This document shows positions 1 through 8,884 of a stretch of DNA of 64,000 nt, piece after piece. The stretch spans positions 1-64,000 of the forward strand of contig JANQNU010000065.1 of assembly GCA_028279405.1 (NCBI GenBank), read 5' to 3'. The translations under genes were made by a program, and so were the position numbers. Origin of the DNA: Phycisphaerae bacterium. GTDB taxonomy: Bacteria > Planctomycetota > Phycisphaerae > UBA1845 > Fen-1342. Numbering within the stretch: the stretch's first letter is position 1; each line of letters begins with the position of its first letter. The notes under the pieces are model-generated. The model worked only from the letters and a program-made list of their open reading frames with translations, did not search any database and was not told the DNA's origin.

Positions 1-2
1 GT

Positions 3-557
3 GGTCTCGATGAGCTTCCGTCCATCGATCCGCCCGTCGAGGACGGCGTTACCTTCCAGGCCAACGCCACCAAGAAGGTGCTCTATTACGCCGAACGCAC
101 CGGACGACCGGCGCTCGCGGACGACTCCGGGCTCGAAGTTGATTGTCTCGATGGAGCGCCCGGCGTGCATTCGGCCTACTACGCCGGCGAGCCGCGGGAC
201 GACGAGGCCAATAATCGCAAGCTGGTCGCTGCACTGCGCTCGATTGCGCCGGCGCAACGGACGGCGCGATTTCGGTGCCATATGGTGTTTGCGAGTGGTG
301 GACGTGTGCTCTTCGAGGCGGTCGGCGCGGTCGAGGGGGTGATCGTCGAAGAGCCGCGGGGGGCCAACGGCTTTGGCTATGATCCGCACTTCTGGTTGCC
401 GTCCCTCGGCAAGACGACGGCGGAACTCGCCGCCGAACAGAAGAATGCGATCAGTCACCGTGGAAAGGCGCTTCGCGAAATGGTCGCGAAGCTGACGCAG
501 TGGTTCGCCGAATCGCCCGGCAGGGATTCCGGGCCCGCAATGGAATCATCCACATGA
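3..557 (+). CDS. rdgB: XTP/dITP pyrophosphatase (RdgB/HAM1), 5' partial
   Basis: The window opens inside this gene, so the N-terminus is missing and 184 residues are visible. It encodes a house-cleaning enzyme that hydrolyses non-canonical purine triphosphates (XTP, dITP, ITP) to monophosphates. Visible family motifs are the EDG-TFQANA substrate segment near the cut edge, LADDSGLEVD in the active site, and GANGFGYDPHF followed by EQKNAISHRGKAL near the end. Its stop overlaps the start of the next gene by 4 bp (ATGA), which points to co-transcription and translational coupling. The identification is firm; only the first few residues are outside the window. Confidence 0.95.
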   Translation, partial: GLDELPSIDPPVEDGVTFQANATKKVLYYAERTGRPALADDSGLEVDCLDGAPGVHSAYYAGEPRDDEANNRKLVAALRSIAPAQRTARFRCHMVFASGGRVLFEAVGAVEGVIVEEPRGANGFGYDPHFWLPSLGKTTAELAAEQKNAISHRGKALREMVAKLTQWFAESPGRDSGPAMESST

Positions 558-1792
558 GCACATATACGTACGTCGTCTTGGGCGCAGGCCGGCAGGGGGT
601 CGCGATCGCGTACGACCTCGCGCGCAATGGTGCCGCGCACCGCGTCACGCTTGCCGACGCCGACGAAGCCGCAGCCGCGACGGCCGTTTCACGCCTGCAA
701 TCGCTGCTGCCCGACACGGACTGCGCGTTTGTTGCGACCGCCGTCAATGTGCAAGCGGCGGCTACCGTTCGAGCGTTGCTGCAGGATTGCGATGTGTGCG
801 TTTCCGCGGTTCCTTACCGGTTCAACCTGGCGCTTACTCGACACGCCATCGAAACCCGGACGCATTTTTGCGATCTCGGCGGAAACACGGAGATCGTTCG
901 AGCACAACTCGCACTCGACGCCGAAGCGCGTCAGGCGCGCATCAGCGTCGTACCGGACTGCGGTCTGGCACCGGGGTTGGGGAACATGCTTGCGGCCCAC
1001 GGAATCGCGCGTCTCGATACCCCAACACACGTGCACGTCCGCTGCGGCGGACTGCCCGAGGTTCCCGTCGGACCACTCGGATACAAGCTGCTGTTCAACA
1101 TCCAGGGACTCATCAACGAGTACTCGGGATTCGGCGAATACCTGCGAAATGGTGAGCCGACCGCGATCCCGGCGCTCACCGAGTTGGAGACCGTCGAGCT
1201 CCACGTGCCGGCCTCGTTTTGCGAGCGACTGAGCGCGAGTGCAAGGCAACAGCTGGATAGCAGCGAAGGGCGCCTGACGCTCGAGGCCGCGGTCACCTCC
1301 GGCGGCACCAGCACCTGCGCCGAGAGCTTCCACGGACGCGTGCAAACGTACGACTACAAGACGCTGCGCTACCCGGGCCATTTCGCGATCATGCAGGGTC
1401 TGTTCGCGCTCGGCTGTTTCGAAGAGCACGTTACACTTGCCAACCGCGACACGCTCCACCCAAAGCCGCTCTTCTCCGCGCTGCTCGAGTCCCGGCTGGA
1501 TTTTCCAGAGATCCGCGACATCGTGATCCTGACCGTCGCAATCGAAGGAACCCACGCAGGTAAGCCCGCGCGACTCGACTATCAACTGCTCGATCGGCAC
1601 GACGAAGCCACCGGCTTCACCGCCATGGAGCGTACCACCGCGTTCCCGACGGCTCTGGTTGCGTATCTCCAGGCGTCGGGAGCTGTTTCTCCCGGCGCGA
1701 CCGCGCTGGAGCGCGCAGTGCCGCTCGAAGACGCGTTTACACGCCTGCCCCAACACGATATCCACGTCAGTTTCGAAGGGTCGCCAGGCTAG
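554..1792 (+). CDS. Saccharopine dehydrogenase family protein, lysine 6-dehydrogenase-like
   Basis: A 412-residue NAD(P)-dependent oxidoreductase. The N-terminus is a Rossmann fold with the dinucleotide motif VVLGAGRQGVA, followed by the substrate domain with CGGLPEVPVGPLGYK and FNIQGLINEYSG, which are typical of the L-lysine dehydrogenase/saccharopine reductase branch. The ATG at 554 overlaps the rdgB stop; an in-frame start at 500 would lie deep inside rdgB and is less likely. Family knowledge suggests oxidation of lysine or reduction of a saccharopine-like imine; which of these cannot be decided from sequence alone. It forms a two-gene unit with rdgB and is followed closely by a convergent gene. 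Confidence 0.8.
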   Translation: MSTYTYVVLGAGRQGVAIAYDLARNGAAHRVTLADADEAAAATAVSRLQSLLPDTDCAFVATAVNVQAAATVRALLQDCDVCVSAVPYRFNLALTRHAIETRTHFCDLGGNTEIVRAQLALDAEARQARISVVPDCGLAPGLGNMLAAHGIARLDTPTHVHVRCGGLPEVPVGPLGYKLLFNIQGLINEYSGFGEYLRNGEPTAIPALTELETVELHVPASFCERLSASARQQLDSSEGRLTLEAAVTSGGTSTCAESFHGRVQTYDYKTLRYPGHFAIMQGLFALGCFEEHVTLANRDTLHPKPLFSALLESRLDFPEIRDIVILTVAIEGTHAGKPARLDYQLLDRHDEATGFTAMERTTAFPTALVAYLQASGAVSPGATALERAVPLEDAFTRLPQHDIHVSFEGSPG

Positions 1793-1797
1793 GGGGT

Positions 1798-3735
1798 TCA
1801 GATCACAGGCGGCGGAGGTGCGCCGTGTGCCAGGTGCTCCTCGAACACCTGCGTGGCGACGTCCATGAAGTCACGCTCCGTGACGACGCCCACGAGTCGG
1901 TCGGCAGAGACGACCGGCAGACAGGAGAGTCGCTGGCTGCGCATCACGCGAATCGCGTCCAGCAGGCTCGTGTTCGGCGATACGGTGACCGGATCGTGCA
2001 CCATGATATCACGGACCGGTACGGAGCTGTCGTCGCCACGCGGTAGGTCGCGCGCCAGATAGCGCAGCAGAGCGCGGTAACTGACGAGCCCGATCAGACG
2101 GTGTTGCGAATCCTCGACCGGAACATGACGGACACGTCGCCAGTCCATCACGTTCGCGACCAGATCGATCACTTCGTCCTCGTGGACGGTAAAGACGTCG
2201 GTGGTCATGATCTGTTCGACGCGCTGGAAGTTCTCCCGCCAACCGCCGGCTTCACCAACGTGTGCCGGTGGCCACGCATGAACCGGGGCGCCTTCCTGCT
2301 GGCGCGCGATCGTCGCCCGCACCAACGCGTGCATCCGTTCGGGCGCGGAGCGATTGCCGTTCATGCTCGTCAGCGACTCGGTCAGCCATGCCGCACCAGT
2401 GCGGCCGGACACCGCCCGGCGTTCGATGATACCGAGGTAATGATTGATGTCAGACTCGTCCAGGTCGGCAGCACGCAATCCGTCGCCGGCGATTGGCAAC
2501 AGTTTGCGGCAGATCAACTCCTGTGCCGGGATCTTCTTGCCATCGACCCAGTGAAAGTGAGCGTCGAGCCCGGAGCGTGCCGCTGCCAGGAAGTTGGCTC
2601 GCGCCGCGTCGAATTCCATACACTCGCGCACGTCACAGACGCGCTGTGCCAGCCCGTGAACGAGCCCGATCCAGAACGCTGCGTTGGCGACTTCGTCCGC
2701 CGTCGTCGGACCGGCCGGAAGCACGCGGTTCTCGATGCGCAGGTGCGGCTTGCCGTCATATATTCCGTAGCACGGTCGGTTCCACCGGTAGATGGTACTG
2801 TTGTGCATATTCAACGCCCGCAACCGCGGTACCTGGTTGCGATCGAGCATCGCAAACGGGTCTTCGTCGAGTTCGGCACCGAGGATCACGCGGTAGCGGG
2901 CAATGTCCTCGCGATAGATCTCGAGAACCGATTCCTCGACCCACTGCGTGCCGAAGTTGACGCGCGCCATGCGCTCCTGCAGCTCGCGACCGTGTTGACG
3001 CGTGTCCACCGCTTGCTGGAACAGCGCGATCCGCGTTTCCTGCCACAGCCGTCGACCCAGTAGCAACGGCGAGTTGACCGCCACGGCCAGCACGGGAGCC
3101 GCGACGACTTGGGCAACATTGTAGTAGTGTGCAAACTCTTCGGCGGAGACCTGAATGTGAACCTGGCAGCTCGTATTGCACGCTTCGAGCATCAGTGAAT
3201 CGTGGGTCAGGTTGAGCTCGTCCAGGCCGTGGAGTCGCAACTCGAAGTCGCCGCCGCGCAGGTTGCGCATCGCGTCGTTCAGCGCGTAGTAACGCGGCAG
3301 GGGGGTCATGTTCACCTGATCGAGGTCCGACTTGCGGAGCGTCGGCAGGATTCCGGAGAGCAGTACCTGCGCGCCACAGTCGTTGGCCGCCTGCTCGGCC
3401 CGCGCCAGGTAGTCATCGAGGTTGCGGTGCAACGTCCGCAGGCAAATGCCGCGCAGATCGAGCGGCTCGAGATTGCACTCGATGTTGAACAGCCCCAGCT
3501 CAGTGGTGAAGTGATCATCATTGAGCCGCTTGAGGACATCGAGTCCGACCGGCGCTGCCAGCCCCTGATCGTCGATCAGGAACATCTCCTGCTCGGCGCC
3601 GATCCGTCGTACATTGGACTCGATACAGCCCGCCGCGATCATCCGCTCCAGCGCGCGCAGATCGTTCAGGACCGCCTTCATGAAGCGGCGAAGTTGATCG
3701 GGGTCAGTCAGCCGTGAAACGTCTTGCGAACCCAT
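1798..3735 (-). CDS. Glutamate-cysteine ligase family 2 (GCS2) protein fused to two CBS domains
   Basis: A 645-residue fusion. Residues about 40-430 resemble the GCS2/YbdK carboxylate-amine ligase fold, with an IGAEQEMFLID glutamate-binding strand and the internal HVQIQV strand. The last 150 residues form a tandem CBS pair (MTTDVFTVHEDE and IMVHDPVTVSPN repeats), which normally binds adenine nucleotides. Family knowledge: ATP-dependent gamma-glutamyl or related amide ligation. Inference: nucleotide-gated ligase activity. The ATG at 3735 has GGAG a few bases upstream; a GTG at 3765 is the alternative. The gene is divergent from the lyase gene, and a TATCATGATA palindrome (3785-3794) in the shared upstream region could serve as -10 in both directions. 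Confidence 0.75.
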   Translation of the reverse strand: MGSQDVSRLTDPDQLRRFMKAVLNDLRALERMIAAGCIESNVRRIGAEQEMFLIDDQGLAAPVGLDVLKRLNDDHFTTELGLFNIECNLEPLDLRGICLRTLHRNLDDYLARAEQAANDCGAQVLLSGILPTLRKSDLDQVNMTPLPRYYALNDAMRNLRGGDFELRLHGLDELNLTHDSLMLEACNTSCQVHIQVSAEEFAHYYNVAQVVAAPVLAVAVNSPLLLGRRLWQETRIALFQQAVDTRQHGRELQERMARVNFGTQWVEESVLEIYREDIARYRVILGAELDEDPFAMLDRNQVPRLRALNMHNSTIYRWNRPCYGIYDGKPHLRIENRVLPAGPTTADEVANAAFWIGLVHGLAQRVCDVRECMEFDAARANFLAAARSGLDAHFHWVDGKKIPAQELICRKLLPIAGDGLRAADLDESDINHYLGIIERRAVSGRTGAAWLTESLTSMNGNRSAPERMHALVRATIARQQEGAPVHAWPPAHVGEAGGWRENFQRVEQIMTTDVFTVHEDEVIDLVANVMDWRRVRHVPVEDSQHRLIGLVSYRALLRYLARDLPRGDDSSVPVRDIMVHDPVTVSPNTSLLDAIRVMRSQRLSCLPVVSADRLVGVVTERDFMDVATQVFEEHLAHGAPPPPVI

Positions 3736-3868
3736 GACTCTCCGGTCGGGCTGCGAATCCGGCACGCGAAGTGCAATCTTTGGGTATCATGATAGCTCGA
3801 AACCCGCGCGGGTTGAATGTTTTTTTCGGTCGTCCCCCGCATGACGGCGAATTCGTCGGAGCCATTCC

Positions 3869-6166
3869 ATGAGTAGTTGTCGCGAGGTCATGGTCCTGCT
3901 GTTGCTGGCGTCGATTGCGCGGGCTGACGCAGTGCCACTGCTGATGGGGCCGACGGATCTGGCACGCGTCCGGCATTTGTGCGGCGTCGCCGCCGACCCC
4001 GAAATGCCACAGAAGCGGTTCGGAGCGTACTCGCGCGACTACCGGCGGGTCCGTGCGTTCCTGGCCGACCGTTTGCCCGGCGAACCACTCAGCGGCGAGC
4101 CGCTAGCCGCCGCTTTTCTGCTCCGGGTGGAGCCCTCCGATCCCGAAGCGGCCAAATGGCGCAGTGTCGTGACCGACGCGATGCAATCGCGCGTTTGGGT
4201 GACCACCGATCCGCTCGAACTCGGTCTGGCGCTCTGCTGGTGTTGGGACCAGCTGCCGCGCGACGTCCGCGTCGGCTTCCTGCGCGCCCGCGCCGAGACG
4301 ATGGAGCCGCTCGAGCCCGGCGACAGCCCGTTGCGACCCCTGGCGTTTCGCCGACGTCTGTTTGCACTCGCCGTCGCGCTCGCGACCGAATCCGTAACGG
4401 ACCGACGATGGGCGACCCAGCGTGAAGCGCTGCTCACTGCGGCGCACGACTATTTCCGCAAGACGTTTCCACGCTTTGTTGCAGCCCGCGGTCTGATTCC
4501 GACCAGCCCGGCATTCGGCGCACAGGAGGAAGCGGACACGGCGATCGCGCTGGAATTGGCCGGCGTGCTCGCACGGCACTCCAAGTGGAAGGCATCCCGC
4601 GCGACAGTCGGCCGCTGGATGGAGCACTATGTCTTCGGCCGCCCGGTACGCGACGCCGGCCTGCCGCTCGGGTTCATCCGCGACCGCGCCGGCGATGCGT
4701 CGTTGCTTCCGCTCGAGAGCTACAGGCAACTCCAGCCGCTGACGGCGCACCTGATCGCCGACCGTACCCGGGATCCGTGTGCGGCGTGGGTGGCCGCGGC
4801 TGTCGATCGCCGACTGCGAAGCCGTGCGCCGGGAGCGGACGTTTGGCGTTGGGTGCCGATCGTGTTCGATCTCGCCGAAGTACCGGTCGTGGACGAACGC
4901 GCGCTGCCGCTCGCGCGGAACCTCGGGCATGCGGTCGTCATCCGCAACGAGAAGCACGCCCCTGCGCGGCTTTGGATCGACGCCGCCCAGCCGTATCTGC
5001 GGCAAGGTCAGCATTTCGATGCCGGCCACTTCCTGATCGACGCCGGCGGATACGTGGCGGGTGCTGCCGGAGAAGACATCGCGCGCGGCGCGTCGGCGCT
5101 CTACAACGGCCGCCAACAACTGGGGCGCAACCGCGAGTCGTTCGTGTTCGAGCAGTTCTTCACCAGCACGATCGCGCACAACACTATTCTGCTCTGGGAC
5201 TCGGCCTTTCTCCAACGCTGGTACGACAAGGCCTTCGAACCGCGCGGCGGACAGCTCGTGCACGAGGGGACGGTTGAAACCTTCCCTCGTACGACCGAAT
5301 CGCTCGAGACCGCAACCGGTCGGATGCTCGCGTACGGCCAACAGGACCACGGCGTCTACGTCGCGCTCGATCTGGCGCCCGCGTACGGTCCGCGGCGGGC
5401 CGGCACGCTGACCCGCGAGTTTCTGCTGCTCGATCGTACCCTGCTGCTCTTGGTGGATCGCGTTCGTCCGGCGCGCGCCCGTGTTCAGCCGACGTGGGTG
5501 CTGAACATTCCGGCCCGTCCCCGTGTCAACGACGACGACCTGCTTTCCGAATGGCGCGTGTCCGGCGACAACAACAAAGCTGGCGTGTGGCAAATCCCGG
5601 ACGATCTGGTTTTGCGATGGGAATTTGGGACAGGCGCGTTGCGGTTCGTGCCGCTGCTGCCGCGCGCCCGCAGCGTACGCGCGATCGGCGGGCCCGCCGA
5701 GCCGTTACGAATCGCTGACGGAGATCATGCCGGCCGCCGATATGTAGGCTCGTCAGCGGATGGGTTCGAGCACCTGGTCGTGCCGTCGTCCCGCTATCGC
5801 CCGGAAAACGCCTGGTATCGACTCGGGGCACCGCCGAAGCTCGGCCGGAGCTTCGGCCAGATCCACCACTGGGGGCGGATCGAAGTGGAGTCGGCCGATC
5901 CGCGCGAGACACAGGTGTTCCTGAACCTGATGGTCATCGAGTCCGGTCGGCAAGCCGAAGCGATCGACGCCCAGGTCCGTCGGGAGGATGAGTCGATCGT
6001 TTGTTCGATCCGTAGCAAGAGCCATGCGCTAGACGTTCGCTTGCCCAGTGACGACTGGCGCGGCGGTACGGTCACCTGGGTCGGCGACGAGGGGGACATC
6101 CGCTGGTCGCTGCCCTCCGAGACAACCGCGGATATGGACCTTCCGACCCGCCGATTGGGTGGGTAA
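3869..6166 (+). CDS. Heparinase II/III family secreted polysaccharide lyase
   Basis: 765 residues beginning with a hydrophobic segment (VMVLLLLASIARA) that reads as a signal peptide. The N-terminal half looks like the alpha/alpha toroid of heparinase II/III lyases. The C-terminal beta-sandwich carries the family signatures HFDAGHFLIDAGG and TIAHNTILL. Such enzymes cleave uronic-acid-containing polysaccharides by beta-elimination; the actual substrate is not predictable here. The gene stands alone, with no sulfatase, SusC/D or sugar transporter beside it. A weak hairpin followed by a T-run (around 6225-6250) may end the transcript. Confidence is good for the family and low for the substrate. 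Confidence 0.75.
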   Translation: MSSCREVMVLLLLASIARADAVPLLMGPTDLARVRHLCGVAADPEMPQKRFGAYSRDYRRVRAFLADRLPGEPLSGEPLAAAFLLRVEPSDPEAAKWRSVVTDAMQSRVWVTTDPLELGLALCWCWDQLPRDVRVGFLRARAETMEPLEPGDSPLRPLAFRRRLFALAVALATESVTDRRWATQREALLTAAHDYFRKTFPRFVAARGLIPTSPAFGAQEEADTAIALELAGVLARHSKWKASRATVGRWMEHYVFGRPVRDAGLPLGFIRDRAGDASLLPLESYRQLQPLTAHLIADRTRDPCAAWVAAAVDRRLRSRAPGADVWRWVPIVFDLAEVPVVDERALPLARNLGHAVVIRNEKHAPARLWIDAAQPYLRQGQHFDAGHFLIDAGGYVAGAAGEDIARGASALYNGRQQLGRNRESFVFEQFFTSTIAHNTILLWDSAFLQRWYDKAFEPRGGQLVHEGTVETFPRTTESLETATGRMLAYGQQDHGVYVALDLAPAYGPRRAGTLTREFLLLDRTLLLLVDRVRPARARVQPTWVLNIPARPRVNDDDLLSEWRVSGDNNKAGVWQIPDDLVLRWEFGTGALRFVPLLPRARSVRAIGGPAEPLRIADGDHAGRRYVGSSADGFEHLVVPSSRYRPENAWYRLGAPPKLGRSFGQIHHWGRIEVESADPRETQVFLNLMVIESGRQAEAIDAQVRREDESIVCSIRSKSHALDVRLPSDDWRGGTVTWVGDEGDIRWSLPSETTADMDLPTRRLGG

Positions 6167-6285
6167 ACCGGAGACAGATGGGGCCTGGGTGGGGAGTGGG
6201 GAGTGAGAAAGTACCCATATTCGATGGTTCGAGAAACCCGGCATTTTTTTTAAACTCTTTTAACATATGGACTTGTGTGAATTTT

Positions 6286-6490
6286 GGACCTGGGTGGTCC
6301 AGTTGGCACGCGTTGTGCTCTATTTACCAGCGTCAACGCGGGTCACGATGTTGGGAGCCCCGTGATTCGCGTCGGACCAGCCCATTGTGTGGATGGGCAA
6401 ACAGGAACAGGCCGCGAACCTCAATCGCGTCGACCCGAATGTCAGGAGCCCGGCAGCGGTCGACAAGTGAGGTTCCGGCCTTTTTTTTAT
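6286..6490 (+). ncRNA. Candidate structured RNA or leader before the UbiA-family gene
   Basis: The 340-bp gap before the prenyltransferase gene is packed with inverted repeats on the plus strand: GGACC/GGTCC (6286-6300), ACGCG-TCACG pairing CGTGA-CGCGT (6336-6372), GCCCAT/ATGGGC (6380-6398), and a long stem at 6409-6481 ending in eight T residues. A T/A-rich stretch at 6246-6270 could hold a promoter. The apical loop contains GTCAGGAGCCCGGC, one base from the B12-box form GTCAGGAGACCGGC, and GGGA, GTGA and CCC blocks lie upstream in riboswitch-like order. The cobalamin P5 helix is not evident, however, so the class is unassigned. It may be an attenuator or a free small RNA. Confidence 0.4.
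6409..6488 (+). terminator. Intrinsic terminator with a long interrupted stem
   Basis: AGGCCG (6409-6414) pairs with CGGCCT (6476-6481), AACCTCA (6417-6423) with TGAGGTT (6468-6474), and GTCGACC (6429-6435) with GGTCGAC (6458-6464); T8 follows at 6481-6488. It lies 66-97 nt before the plausible start codons of the next gene, so it would block or attenuate that gene rather than end a long upstream operon. Confidence 0.7.
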
Positions 6491-6554
6491 TCCCGCCGTC
6501 AAGCGATTGACCCCGCCGCACGCATCGCGAGAATCACCCGCTTGTAAAGATTCC

Positions 6555-7514
6555 GTGAGTCAATGCGCGCCCAAGCCGCGCGAGGTGTGCCGTTTGGCTT
6601 ATCTTCAGTTACTGCGTCCCGCCCAATGGGCCAAGAACATATTTCTGTTCGCTGGTCTCGTCTTCGGCATGAAATTAACGGATTCGGGCAGCATCCTGCT
6701 GGCGGTGCTCGGATTCTGTTGCTTTTGCCTGCTCAGTAGCACGGTTTATGTGGTGAACGATCTCCACGACCGAGAAGAAGATCGGCATCATCCACGCAAG
6801 CGCAATCGTCCGTTGGCCTCCGGGCGGGTGAGCGTCGGCGCCGCAGTGACGATGGCGCTGGCGCTATTCGTGATCGGGCTGGGCGGCAGCTTTTTTCTTG
6901 GACGACCGTTCTTCCTGATCGCGGCCTGCTATCTGCTGCTGCAATCGTTCTACACGTTCCTGCTCAAGCACCAGGTGTTGATGGACGTCATCATCATCGG
7001 TCTTGGCTTCGTGTTGCGGGCGATGGCCGGAGCCGTGGTCGTCGGCGTCGAGATCTCGCCGTGGTTGGTCGTATGCACGTTCACGCTCTGCTTGTTCATG
7101 GGCTTCAGCAAGCGTCGCTGCGAGTTGAATGCGCTCGAGTCGGCTGCCGACGCCGCCCGGCACCGCAAGACACTGGCGCTTTACACACCGGACCTGCTGA
7201 ATCATATGACAACGCTCGCAGCCGGGATCGCCGTGGTCAGTTACATGCTCTACGCGACCGATGAACGAACCATTAGTGTGTTCAATACGAACTACTTGAT
7301 CTACACACTGCCGTTGGTTGTGTATGCGGTGTTCCGCTTCGCGTTCCTGGTGGAACACGGACTGGTCGACGGTCCGACCGACGTGCTGCTGCAGGACCGG
7401 CCGTTTCAGATTTCGCTCGTGTTTTGGGCGGCCGCCGTGCTGGTGATCATTTACCGCGGCGAACAGTTGCGAACGATGCTGGGGGTCGCTACAACATCGG
7501 CGCCGAGCGGTTAG
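6555..7514 (+). CDS. UbiA-family prenyltransferase, decaprenyl-phosphate phosphoribosyltransferase-like
   Basis: About 319 residues with seven to nine hydrophobic helices. The first conserved block is LRPAQWAKN, the aspartate-rich site is NDLHDREEDRHHPRKRNRPL, and a second polar cluster follows helix five (MGFSKRRCEL). This pattern fits the DPPR-synthase branch of UbiA, which moves phosphoribose from PRPP to a polyprenyl phosphate for envelope glycan synthesis (family knowledge). The start is uncertain: TTG 6507, GTG 6555 and GTG 6585 are all in frame and none has a strong ribosome-binding site. The terminator-bearing RNA element just upstream suggests regulation by attenuation. It is convergent with pyrF, with 16 bp between the stops. 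Confidence 0.75.
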   Translation: MSQCAPKPREVCRLAYLQLLRPAQWAKNIFLFAGLVFGMKLTDSGSILLAVLGFCCFCLLSSTVYVVNDLHDREEDRHHPRKRNRPLASGRVSVGAAVTMALALFVIGLGGSFFLGRPFFLIAACYLLLQSFYTFLLKHQVLMDVIIIGLGFVLRAMAGAVVVGVEISPWLVVCTFTLCLFMGFSKRRCELNALESAADAARHRKTLALYTPDLLNHMTTLAAGIAVVSYMLYATDERTISVFNTNYLIYTLPLVVYAVFRFAFLVEHGLVDGPTDVLLQDRPFQISLVFWAAAVLVIIYRGEQLRTMLGVATTSAPSG

Positions 7515-7530
7515 CCCCAGTGTTCGTCGG

Positions 7531-8460
7531 CTAGCCTTCCATGATCCCGGCGATGTCGGCGGCGAACTCGCGAGCAGCGCTCTCGATACACCGTTTCCAG
7601 TCGCCTTCGCAGCGCGCCAGTCGCGTCTCATCCTCGTAGGCGTAGATGACCGATCGTGATGCGTTGACCGCCGCGCCGCGACCATCCTCCCGAAAACAGG
7701 CGCGACAGGCTTCCGCGGTCCCGCCCTGAGCGCCATAGCCCGGGACGAGGAACGGCGTGTTTGGCATCGCCGCACGCAAGGCGCGCGTGGATTCCGCGTC
7801 CTTCGGCGCGACGACCGCACCGACGCAAGAAAGCCCCGTGGCGCCAACACGCTCGGGCAAGCTCCCCCATTCGGCCACGCGCTCCGCGAGAAAGCGATAT
7901 AGCGGGCGCTCACCCCCGAATTCGTGAATCTCGTCAGCGCCGGGGTCCGATGGGCGGACGAGCACGTACAGTCCGCGTCCGGTCGCTGCCGCGGTCTCAG
8001 CGAAGGGCCGTACCGCGTTGACGCCGAGGTAGCCCGCGACCGTAACGGCATCCGGCACCTGCAACTCGTCGGCCACCTCCGGGCTACCGAGATGGCCCCG
8101 TGCGTAGAGCGTCGCGGTCGAGCCGATGTCGCCACGTTTGATGTCCGAGATTACGAGCAGGCCGCGACGGCGCGCTTCAGCGACACTGGCGAAGAACGCG
8201 GCTACTCCAGCGGCACCGAACGCTTCGAAGAACGCCGAGTTGATCTTGACCGCCGGAACGAGTGGCGCGACAACCTCAATCACGTCCCGCGCGAACGCAG
8301 CGAGTGCAGCCGCGGCGGAAGCGTTGTCCGTGACACCAGCGCACAGCGCCGGCGGCAGGCGTTCGAGAACAGGATCGATACCGACGACCGCCGCAGTGGA
8401 CTTGGCGGCGATCGCTGATTGCAATCGGTCAGCGTAGTGGGCCAGGAGAGGTGAGCCCAT
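7531..8460 (-). CDS. pyrF: Orotidine 5'-phosphate decarboxylase
   Basis: 309 residues of a type-2 OMP decarboxylase, the last step of UMP synthesis. The catalytic signature DIKRGDIGSTA is intact, with VVGIDP near the N-terminus and YVLVRPSDPGADE later, as in the longer bacterial subfamily. The ATG at 8460 overlaps the stop of the preceding small gene by one base (TGATG), so translation is probably coupled. It is the last gene of a three-gene minus-strand unit whose first two members are unrecognised small proteins. Confidence 0.93.
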   Translation of the reverse strand: MGSPLLAHYADRLQSAIAAKSTAAVVGIDPVLERLPPALCAGVTDNASAAAALAAFARDVIEVVAPLVPAVKINSAFFEAFGAAGVAAFFASVAEARRRGLLVISDIKRGDIGSTATLYARGHLGSPEVADELQVPDAVTVAGYLGVNAVRPFAETAAATGRGLYVLVRPSDPGADEIHEFGGERPLYRFLAERVAEWGSLPERVGATGLSCVGAVVAPKDAESTRALRAAMPNTPFLVPGYGAQGGTAEACRACFREDGRGAAVNASRSVIYAYEDETRLARCEGDWKRCIESAAREFAADIAGIMEG

Positions 8461-8738
8461 CAAGGCTCGGCATCCTGACGGGCGAAGATCAGCTCCTCCT
8501 CCGCGAAGCCGCGCGGACCCGGGCCCGGGCCCGGTCGCGTCGGCGTCTGCTCGGTCAGAGTCGGCTCGAGTGCGTGCTGCCCGTTGCCGTCCACGACGAC
8601 CGGCTTAGCGGGCTTGCTGGCGCTCTTGGTCTTGGTACTGCGCTCCGTGCGAGACGATGTCTCGCCGGACTTATCGGTGGAAGCGCGGCTCGAGCGGGCT
8701 TTGCCGCGTGCCGACTTGACGGCCTTGGTTCGGGCCAT
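8460..8738 (-). CDS. Small basic low-complexity protein upstream of pyrF
   Basis: 92 residues with a lysine/arginine/serine-rich first half (MARTKAVKSARGKARSS) of histone-tail character and an acidic, proline-glycine-rich C-terminal part (PTRPGPGPGP, then EEELIF). The start at 8738 is chosen because GAGGAGG lies 8 nt upstream; the longer in-frame reading to 8861 has no such site. The stop overlaps the pyrF start (TGATG), which supports real translation. No family recognised. The basic tail could bind nucleic acid, but that is inference. Confidence 0.65.
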   Translation of the reverse strand: MARTKAVKSARGKARSSRASTDKSGETSSRTERSTKTKSASKPAKPVVVDGNGQHALEPTLTEQTPTRPGPGPGPRGFAEEELIFARQDAEP

Positions 8739-8884
8739 GCGTGCGTCCTCCTCGATCTCCGTGGCGCTTTCAGAATCGATGCGGTAGATGGCCTCTGCTT
8801 GTGTCGTCTTGGGGGTGCGATCCCGGTCGCACATCGGTTCGTGTTGCCTTCGAATCTGCAATGGTTACGCGCTGGCACCTGCCC

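Noticed and set aside
4103-5593. Minus-strand 496-codon frame
   Set aside because: Lies wholly inside the heparinase-type gene and has shadow composition.
6436-6464. SRP (4.5S) RNA apical domain
   Set aside because: GTCAGG and GGCAGC resemble the symmetric loop, but the GGAA tetraloop and its stem are missing, so Ffh binding would fail.
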